A program made the position numbers and the translations under genes. Shown here piece after piece: positions 1-5,276 of a DNA stretch of 9,548 nucleotides; positions within the stretch are counted from its first letter, which is position 1, and every line of letters starts with the position of its first letter. Under the pieces are notes generated by a model, which was not told the DNA's origin, did no database searches, and saw nothing but the letters and a program-made list of their open reading frames with translations. The stretch is from Tardiphaga sp. (lineage in GTDB: Bacteria; Pseudomonadota; Alphaproteobacteria; Rhizobiales; Xanthobacteraceae): assembly GCA_028290765.1 (NCBI GenBank), contig JAQGJF010000948.1, positions 1-9,548 of the forward strand, written 5' to 3'.

Positions 1-1
1 T

Positions 2-2125
2 CCGGCCATCAACGAATTCGAAATCCGGGGCCGTGTCGTCAACCCCGATGGCAGCGGCGCGCCCGACTTCATCGTCAATACGACCACGGACAACGCGCAA
101 TCCGGGCCGTCGGCGACGACGCTTGCCGATGGGCACATCCTGGTCACCTGGACTTCGGACGACGGTGACAACAGCGGCAATGGCATTCTCTATCCCGACG
201 ACATTCGCGGCCGCATTCTCGACGCCGACGGCACGCCGGCCGGCCCCGATTTCATCGTCAATTCGACGATCGGCGGCAACCAGGTAGGCGCCAGTGTCCT
301 CGCGCTGCCGGACGGGCGCGCGCTCGTCACCTGGAATTCGTTCGACCCCAATCTTGGCGTTTCCGAAACCTTCGGACGCTTCGTCAACAGCGATGGCTCG
401 ATGAGCACGCCGGATTTCCGGGTCCTGCCGCCCGCGGAACATGACCAGGCCGGCGCTTCGCTCACCGCGCTCGCCGACGGACACATTCTGGTGACGTGGC
501 CGTTTCAGGAGCCCAACAGCTTCGACCATGATATCCACGGGCGCATCCTCAACGCCGACGGCACCGTCAGCGTTGACGAATTCACGATCAACCGCCTGAC
601 CGACGGCGATCAGAGCGGTGTCACCGCGACAGCGTTACCGGATGGCCGCGCCTTCGTGGTCTGGCACGCCGCCAATCCCGACACCGGCGCCAGCGAGCTC
701 TACGGGCAATTGGTGAATCCGGATGGCACCGACAGCGGCCGGGAGTTCATCGTCAATTCGGAAAGCGGCCTCAATCCAAACTCGCCGCATCTGGTGACTT
801 TGCCCGACGGACACGTCGTGGCGACCTGGACATCGTTCGATCCCGCGCTCAATTCGGACGACATTCACGGCCGCGTGCTGTCGTTCGATCCCATCACCGA
901 TGGCACGCCGGGCAACGACCACATCCATGGCAGCGCAGCCAACGACATCATTCACGGGCTTGGCGGCGACGATGTCATTGATGGCCGATCGGGCAACGAT
1001 GTGCTGTACGGCGACGCCGGCAACGATCAGCTGACCGGCGGTGCCGGCCATGATTTCCTGTACGGCGGCGACGGCAATGATCTGTTGTGGGGCGGCGATG
1101 GCAACGACTTCTTCGTCGGCGGCCAGGGCGCCGACAGTTTTGCCGGCGGCGCCGGCATCGATACGGTGCGCTACGAGACGCTGTCGAATGCTGTCCATAT
1201 CGACCTTGGCCTCAATGTCGCCGACGGCGGCGACGTCACCGGGGACACGTTCAACTCGATCGAAGGCGTGGTCGGGACCCGTTTCGACGATACGCTGACG
1301 GGCGACGGCGCCGCCAACACCTTGTCCGGAGGCGGCGGCAATGATGTGCTAGACGGCCGCGGTGGCAACGACACCCTCGATGGCGGCGAAGGCAACGATA
1401 CCCTGATCGGCGGAAATGGAAACGATATCCTGCATGGCGGCGCGGGGAACGACCTGCTCTGGGGCAACGACGGCGACGACACGCTGCAGGGTGGCGCCGG
1501 CGCCGACACGCTGGCGGGCGGTGCTGGTATCGACACCGCCGACTACAGCACTTCATCCGCCGGAGTGACCGTCGATCTTGTGATCGGGACCGGTCATGGC
1601 GGCGACGCCGAGGGCGACACGCTGACTTCGATCGAGAACGTCACCGGCAACGACCAAAACGATACGCTGATCGCCACCGACATGGGGAGCCATCTGAAAG
1701 GCGGTGGCGGCAACGACACGCTGATCGGCGGTGCCGGCAACGATACGCTCGAAGGCGGCGAGGGCAACGACATCCTGATCGGCGGCGCCGGTGCCGACAT
1801 CCTGTTCGGCGGCAACGGCGCCGATAATTTCGTCTTCAAATCGGTCGCGGACAGCCGGCCCGGCATGGAGGACACCATCGTGGACCTTAAGTTCCCCGAT
1901 GTCTCGCAGCAGAGCCATATCGATCTGTCGGCGATCGATGCCGACACCCATGTCGCCGGCGATCAGGCCTTTACCTACATCGCCGGCGCCGCGTTCAACC
2001 ATACCGCCGGCGAGCTGCGCTTCTCGGATCATCTCCTGCAAGGCGACGTCAACGGCGACGGCACCGCGGATTTTCAGGTTCGCATCAACGACATTACGCC
2101 AAGGCCTTTCGATCTCATCCTGTAG
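2..2125 (+). CDS. RTX-type calcium-binding secreted protein, C-terminal part (5' end outside window)
   Basis: The frame is open from the left edge, so the true start lies upstream; 707 residues are visible, ending at TAG 2123-2125. In order: at least five repeats of 54-60 residues (visible residues about 8-287) with the pattern 'GR.lN.DG ... LpDG.hlVTW', probably beta-rich and perhaps propeller-like; 27 glycine/aspartate nonapeptides of the GGxGxDxLx type in three blocks (about 301-611); and a C-terminal segment with '[13 protein letters not shown]' that looks like the serralysin (peptidase M10) C-terminal domain. The nonapeptides are known to form a calcium-bound beta-roll outside the cell. 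Proteins of this build leave through a type I secretion system using an uncleaved C-terminal signal; the hydrophobic tail (FDLIL) fits. No protease or other catalytic domain is visible in this part. The role may be adhesion or a surface layer, but any enzymatic domain would lie upstream. It appears unrelated to the operon that follows. Confidence 0.9.
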   Translation, partial: PAINEFEIRGRVVNPDGSGAPDFIVNTTTDNAQSGPSATTLADGHILVTWTSDDGDNSGNGILYPDDIRGRILDADGTPAGPDFIVNSTIGGNQVGASVLALPDGRALVTWNSFDPNLGVSETFGRFVNSDGSMSTPDFRVLPPAEHDQAGASLTALADGHILVTWPFQEPNSFDHDIHGRILNADGTVSVDEFTINRLTDGDQSGVTATALPDGRAFVVWHAANPDTGASELYGQLVNPDGTDSGREFIVNSESGLNPNSPHLVTLPDGHVVATWTSFDPALNSDDIHGRVLSFDPITDGTPGNDHIHGSAANDIIHGLGGDDVIDGRSGNDVLYGDAGNDQLTGGAGHDFLYGGDGNDLLWGGDGNDFFVGGQGADSFAGGAGIDTVRYETLSNAVHIDLGLNVADGGDVTGDTFNSIEGVVGTRFDDTLTGDGAANTLSGGGGNDVLDGRGGNDTLDGGEGNDTLIGGNGNDILHGGAGNDLLWGNDGDDTLQGGAGADTLAGGAGIDTADYSTSSAGVTVDLVIGTGHGGDAEGDTLTSIENVTGNDQNDTLIATDMGSHLKGGGGNDTLIGGAGNDTLEGGEGNDILIGGAGADILFGGNGADNFVFKSVADSRPGMEDTIVDLKFPDVSQQSHIDLSAIDADTHVAGDQAFTYIAGAAFNHTAGELRFSDHLLQGDVNGDGTADFQVRINDITPRPFDLIL
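23..895 (+). repeat. Tandem ~55-residue 'DG..VTW' repeats in the RTX protein
   Basis: In-frame repeats begin at 23, 203, 371, 533 and 698, and the first residues of a sixth begin at 863 before the sequence passes into the RTX region. Unit lengths are 180, 168, 162, 165 and 165 bases. Each opens with a motif like [10 protein letters not shown] or [10 protein letters not shown], continues with a short 'EFIVN' strand, and has a central '(L)(P/A)DGH.LVTW' motif. The periodicity and the conserved Gly-Arg and Thr-Trp positions suggest repeated small beta-sheets. The series continues beyond the left edge, so the full copy number is unknown. Confidence 0.8.
902..1834 (+). repeat. Three blocks of RTX calcium-binding nonapeptides in a 372-base super-repeat
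   Basis: Block 1 (902-1171) has ten nonapeptides, block 2 (1274-1543) ten and block 3 (1646-1834) seven; the outer units of each block are degenerate. Typical units read GGAGNDTLE or GGDGNDLLW. Blocks start exactly 372 bases (124 residues) apart. The two linkers between blocks are both 34 residues long and align without gaps: both start with Tyr, contain '(I/V)DL' then 'GGD', and end in 'GDT..SIE'. The known role of such repeats is calcium binding, with Asp side chains and main-chain carbonyls forming a parallel beta-roll after secretion. Confidence 0.9.
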
Positions 2126-2250
2126 ACGCTGGCGCCATCCCGCTTGTTCCTTGCAGGCCGGTGCGCAGCGGATCGAATCGCCCCGTCGAATTCCCAAGAC
2201 TCGGTAGCTTGTGGCCGCCACGACGTCCGTGCGGCTCGCACCGGGACGAC

Positions 2251-2291
2251 TTGACGGGCCGGGATCAATTAGTCTACTTATGCAAGTGACT
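2251..2291 (+). promoter_or_regulatory. Candidate promoter and palindromic operator upstream of the operon
   Basis: TTGACG at 2251-2256 resembles a sigma-70 type -35 box. The matching -10 region, near 2275-2280, is a poor match to consensus. Overlapping it is a palindrome: ACTT (2276-2279), ATGC, AAGT (2284-2287), flanked by AGTC (2271-2274) and GACT (2288-2291), symmetric except for one extra base (2275) on the left. An operator lying on the -10 region is the usual place for a repressor such as a MarR- or TetR-type regulator responding to an aromatic acid or its CoA ester. No regulator gene is in the window. The palindrome is seen directly; its function is inferred. Confidence 0.4.
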
Positions 2292-2343
2292 TCAGGGCGG
2301 CCGGAACCCGGCCTCGATGGACGTTCGCACGGTCCGGCGCGAG

Positions 2344-2348
2344 AGGAG
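2344..2348 (+). promoter_or_regulatory. Ribosome binding site AGGAG deciding the TTG start at 2354
   Basis: AGGAG stands five bases before TTG 2354 and is the best Shine-Dalgarno sequence near this gene start. No ATG lies in frame close by: the protein reads from TTG straight into the conserved crotonase N-terminus. It therefore supports an unusual TTG start codon. Confidence 0.65.
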
Positions 2349-2353
2349 CCACG

Positions 2354-3127
2354 TTGGAAGCTATCGACATCAAGCGGCGGGACGGCATCGCGCATGTCGC
2401 CTTGAACCGGCCTTCCGTCAGGAACGCGGTCACGCTGGCGATGTGGCGCCAACTGGCGGAAACCTTCGCGGGCTTCGCCGCCGACCGGAATCTGCGTGCG
2501 GTCCTGCTGACGGGCGAAGGAAAGGATTTCAGCGTCGGCGCCGACATTTCCGAGTTCGACGAGATCCGGAACGACAAGCGACAGAGCGCCGAATACGAAG
2601 TCGCCGTCGATGCCTGCTCGGGAGCGATCGCCGGACTGGGCAAGCCGGTCGTCGCCGCGATCTCCGGCTACTGCCTGGGCGGAGGCTGCCATCTCGCGCT
2701 GGCATGCGACTTTCGCTTCGCCGATCGGACCGCGAATGTCGGAATTCCGTCGGCAAAGCTTTCGATCGTCTACGGCGTTCGCAGCGTCCAGCGGCTGTCG
2801 GCGCTGGTCGGCATCGTCAACGCCAAGCGCATGCTCTACTCGGGCGACCGCTACACCGCCGAGCAGGCGAGATCGATGGGATTGATCGATGAGATCCACG
2901 ACGATGCCCGGCTCGCGGCCGGGCAATTCGTCGAGCGCCTGGCGGCCAATGCGCCGCTTTCGATCGCGGGCGCGAAGTTCATGCTGAACGGCCTCGCCAT
3001 GGGGGCGGGGGCGCTCGATCTGGCGGCCGCCCAGCGGCTGATCGATGCCGCCTCCGACAGCGAGGATTTCAGGGAGGGCCGGCGGGCCTTCGCGGAAAAA
3101 AGGCCTCCGCGATTTCGCGGCGAATAA
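2354..3127 (+). CDS. Crotonase-fold (enoyl-CoA hydratase/isomerase family) protein without the two catalytic glutamates
   Basis: The protein has 257 residues, a normal crotonase length, and starts at TTG with a good AGGAG site. The family binds acyl-CoA esters and stabilises a thioester enolate in an oxyanion hole. The oxyanion-hole segments are present: FSVGADISEF (59-68) and GYCLGGGCHLALACD (105-119). In true enoyl-CoA hydratases two glutamates (Glu144 and Glu164 of the rat enzyme) activate water. Aligned by eye, these positions are His113 and Ser133 here (GGGCH and IPSAKL instead of GGGCE and QPE). Simple hydratase activity is therefore unlikely; thioester hydrolysis, C-C bond cleavage, isomerisation or decarboxylation are all possible within this superfamily. 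It is the first gene of the operon, 45 bases before the FAD subunit gene. As I recall, the furoate pathway contains a crotonase-like protein proposed as 2-oxoglutaryl-CoA hydrolase, which is a possible parallel. Confidence 0.88.
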   Translation: MEAIDIKRRDGIAHVALNRPSVRNAVTLAMWRQLAETFAGFAADRNLRAVLLTGEGKDFSVGADISEFDEIRNDKRQSAEYEVAVDACSGAIAGLGKPVVAAISGYCLGGGCHLALACDFRFADRTANVGIPSAKLSIVYGVRSVQRLSALVGIVNAKRMLYSGDRYTAEQARSMGLIDEIHDDARLAAGQFVERLAANAPLSIAGAKFMLNGLAMGAGALDLAAAQRLIDAASDSEDFREGRRAFAEKRPPRFRGE

Positions 3128-3172
3128 TAATGGCCACACAGGGAAGGAAAGCGGCCTTGGAGGGCGTAGTCG

Positions 3173-4045
3173 ATGAAGCCTGCCAGGTTTGAATACGTCG
3201 CGCCGACGACGCTGGATGCCGCGGTGGCGGCGCTCGCGACGGCCAATGGCGAGGGAAAGGTCCTCGCAGGGGGCCAGAGCCTGTTGCCGCTGCTGAACTT
3301 CCGGATGGCGCGGCCCGCGCTGCTCGTCGACCTGAACGGCATCAAGGAACTGTCGTTCATCGAATTGCGCGGCGACAGCGTGGCGATCGGCGCGCTGACG
3401 CGCCATTGCGAAATCGAGCACTCGCCGCTGATCGCCTCCTGCCTGCCAGTGATGTCGGCGGCCATGCGCCACGTGGCGCATCTGGCGATCCGCAACCGCG
3501 GCACCATCGGCGGCAGCCTTTCGCATGCGGATCCGGCGGCCGAGTTGCCGATGATGGCGATGTTCTACGGCGCCAGCCTCACGGTGCAGGGGCCGGCGGG
3601 CCGCCGCACGATCGCGGCGAAAGACTTCTTCGTCGACGCCCTGACCAATTGTCTCGAGGCCGAGGACATCGTCGCAGAGATCGAATTTCCGATTCCGCGG
3701 CACGGCGGCTGGGCGTTCGAAGAAGTCGCGCGGCGTTTCGGCGATTTCGCGCTCGCCAGCATCGCGGTATCGATCAAACGCGGTCCCACCGGGCTGGACG
3801 ACGCGCGTGTCGCGGTGATGGGCGTGGCCGACACGCCGCTGCGGCTCGAAGGCGTCGAGAAACAGCTCCGTGAAATCGCGGTCGACGACCGCACGCCGGA
3901 CCGGTTCTCCGAATGGGTGAGATCCAGCGTCACCCCCAACGGCGATCTGCACGCCTCCGGCGAATACAGAACCCATCTGCTCGGCGAACTGGCCAGGCGC
4001 GCCATGCGGACGGCGTTGGCGGTGAAAAGGGTGATGCCGCGATGA
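3173..4045 (+). CDS. FAD-binding medium subunit of a xanthine dehydrogenase-family Mo hydroxylase
   Basis: The 290-residue protein starts at ATG 3173, with GGAGG at 3159-3163 nine bases upstream. It has the two FAD-binding signatures of the CO dehydrogenase/xanthine dehydrogenase medium subunit: AGGQSLLP (32-39) and TIGGSLSHADP (111-121), the latter preceded by RNRG. The C-terminal third matches the usual medium-subunit C-terminal domain. The length is that of the plain three-subunit hydroxylases. The extra cysteine-rich [4Fe-4S] insertion of 4-hydroxybenzoyl-CoA reductase is absent; only three scattered cysteines occur (79, 90, 160). The subunit should pass electrons from the iron-sulfur subunit to an external acceptor such as NAD+, a quinone or another carrier, which cannot be decided here. 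Its TGA overlaps the ATG of the next gene by four bases (4042-4045), which suggests coupled translation and matched subunit amounts. The protein is cytoplasmic, with no signal peptide. Confidence 0.95.
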   Translation: MKPARFEYVAPTTLDAAVAALATANGEGKVLAGGQSLLPLLNFRMARPALLVDLNGIKELSFIELRGDSVAIGALTRHCEIEHSPLIASCLPVMSAAMRHVAHLAIRNRGTIGGSLSHADPAAELPMMAMFYGASLTVQGPAGRRTIAAKDFFVDALTNCLEAEDIVAEIEFPIPRHGGWAFEEVARRFGDFALASIAVSIKRGPTGLDDARVAVMGVADTPLRLEGVEKQLREIAVDDRTPDRFSEWVRSSVTPNGDLHASGEYRTHLLGELARRAMRTALAVKRVMPR

Positions 4046-4515
4046 ACGTATCGGTGACGGTCAACGGGACCAGGCATGACGTTGCAGACGTCGAGCCGCG
4101 TCTTTTGTTGTCGGATTTTCTGCGCGAGACGCTCGGACTGACCGGCACGCATGTCGGCTGCGAGCATGGCGTCTGCGGCGCCTGCACGGTGCTGATGGAT
4201 GGCGATAGCGTCCGGTCCTGCCTCACGCTCGCCGTCCAGGTCGACGGTGCGAAGATCACCACGGTCGAAGGATTGGGAACGCCGGAGGCGCTCAACGTGC
4301 TTCAGACCCAGTTCCGCGAGCATCACGGTCTCCAATGCGGCTTCTGTACGCCCGGAATGCTGATGACGGGCGAGGATCTGCTTCGCAAATATCCGCTCGC
4401 GACCGACGACGAAATCAGGGAAGGCCTCTCCGGAAATCTCTGCCGCTGCACCGGCTACCAGAACATCGTCGCAGCGATCAGAAGCGCCGCGGCCATTCGC
4501 CGGGAGAAGGCCTGA
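4042..4515 (+). CDS. [2Fe-2S] small subunit of the Mo hydroxylase
   Basis: The 157-residue protein is full length for this subunit. All eight cluster ligands are present. The N-terminal plant-ferredoxin-type domain has Cys40, Cys45, Cys48 and Cys60 (C-x4-C-x2-C-x11-C). The C-terminal alpha-helical domain has Cys99, Cys102, Cys134 and Cys136, in the contexts QCGFCTPGM and NLCRCTGY. The two clusters are known to carry electrons from the molybdenum site to FAD. The start at 4042 is set by the ATGA overlap with the FAD subunit gene and by AAGGG at 4027-4031; the protein begins directly with the first ferredoxin strand (MNVSVTVNG). There is no twin-arginine or other signal, so the complex is probably cytoplasmic. 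The stop shares its last base with the ATG of the hydrolase gene that follows. Confidence 0.96.
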   Translation: MNVSVTVNGTRHDVADVEPRLLLSDFLRETLGLTGTHVGCEHGVCGACTVLMDGDSVRSCLTLAVQVDGAKITTVEGLGTPEALNVLQTQFREHHGLQCGFCTPGMLMTGEDLLRKYPLATDDEIREGLSGNLCRCTGYQNIVAAIRSAAAIRREKA

Positions 4516-5276
4516 TGAAACTCAATTTCCTTGCCGCCGGGCGCGTTCGCATGAAGAAGAGCATCTATATCCCGGGCGCGGACCGCAGCGAGACCATCGA
4601 CCTGCCGGTGAGCAGCGCCCTGATCCGGCACAAGCAGGGCAATGTGCTGTTCGATACGGGTTGTCACCCCTCGGTCGTGGACCATGCCGACGAACGCTGG
4701 GGGCCGCTCGCCAGGCTGATGAAGCCGATCATGACGGCCGACGAGACATTGCTGCCCAGCCTTGCCTGCGTCGGACTTGGGCCCGACGACATCGATATCG
4801 TCGTGAACTCCCATTTCCATCCCGACCATTGCGGCTGCAACCAGTTCTTCAGCAAGGCGACGATCCTGGCCCACGCCAGCGAGCTCGAGGCGGCAAAAGC
4901 TCCAGGCGCGGAAGCCGCCGGCTACCTCCGGGCGGACTGGGATTTCGGGCAGCCCGTGGAAGCCGTGACCGGCGAGAAGGATCTGTTCGGCGATGCCGGC
5001 GTCGTGCTGGTGCCGCTGCCGGGGCACACGCCTGGTTCGCTCGGCGCGCTGGTCAGCCTCGAGCGCGACGGTCAATTCCTGCTGGCTTCGGACGCGGTCA
5101 GCCTGCGGCAAAGCCTCGATACCGATACCGCGCCGCGCAACACCTGGAATGCGGAGGCGCTGCTGAAGTCGTTCGAGGAAGTGAGGCGGATCGAGAAATC
5201 CGGAGCGGCCGTCATCTGCGGCCATGACGACCGGCAATGGCAGAGCCTGCGCAAGGGAAACCGGGGCTATGAGTAA
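4515..5276 (+). CDS. Metallo-beta-lactamase-fold hydrolase, AiiA (N-acyl homoserine lactonase)-like
   Basis: The 253-residue protein starts at ATG 4515 in a TGATG overlap, after GGGAGAAGG (4502-4510). The zinc ligand set is complete: His100, His102, Asp104 and His105 (SHFHPDHCG), His171 (PGHTPGS), Asp193 (ASDAV) and His237 (CGHDD). The spacings 171 to 193 to 237 (22 and 44) equal those I recall for Bacillus AiiA (169, 191, 235), and the N-terminus (AAGR ... IDLPVSSALI ... LFDTGCHP) follows the AiiA pattern. AiiA's active-site Tyr194 corresponds to Ser196, so the substrate probably differs from acyl homoserine lactones. Likely reactions are lactone or thioester hydrolysis. Its place between two subunit genes of the Mo hydroxylase, overlapping both, argues that it acts on the product of that enzyme, for example a lactone formed on ring hydroxylation. 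That role is inferred. Confidence 0.9.
   Translation: MKLNFLAAGRVRMKKSIYIPGADRSETIDLPVSSALIRHKQGNVLFDTGCHPSVVDHADERWGPLARLMKPIMTADETLLPSLACVGLGPDDIDIVVNSHFHPDHCGCNQFFSKATILAHASELEAAKAPGAEAAGYLRADWDFGQPVEAVTGEKDLFGDAGVVLVPLPGHTPGSLGALVSLERDGQFLLASDAVSLRQSLDTDTAPRNTWNAEALLKSFEEVRRIEKSGAAVICGHDDRQWQSLRKGNRGYE

Larger units (their letters stand above)
2126..2353. other. Intergenic region between the RTX gene and the catabolic operon
   Basis: These 228 bases carry no convincing gene. They hold a possible promoter and palindrome at 2251-2291. A perfect 6-base-pair GC stem with a three-base loop lies at 2299-2313 (GGCCGG/CCGGCC) in what would be the operon leader. The ribosome binding site of the first operon gene is at 2344-2348. 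I see no stem followed by a T-run, so no intrinsic terminator for the RTX gene can be named. Confidence 0.6.

Noticed and set aside
2299..2313. GC stem-loop as a terminator of the RTX gene
   Set aside because: The stem is perfect (6 base pairs, 3-base loop) but no T-run follows, and it lies after the candidate promoter of the next operon.
1553..3976. 807-codon open frame on the minus strand
   Set aside because: It runs antisense across the RTX gene end, the intergenic region, the crotonase gene and most of the FAD subunit gene. Its product is Arg/Asp/Val-rich with no family motif; long antisense frames are expected at this GC content and codon bias.
3173..4045. 4-hydroxybenzoyl-CoA reductase beta subunit
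   Set aside because: The FAD subunit is only 290 residues and lacks the cysteine-rich insertion that holds the [4Fe-4S] cluster in that enzyme.
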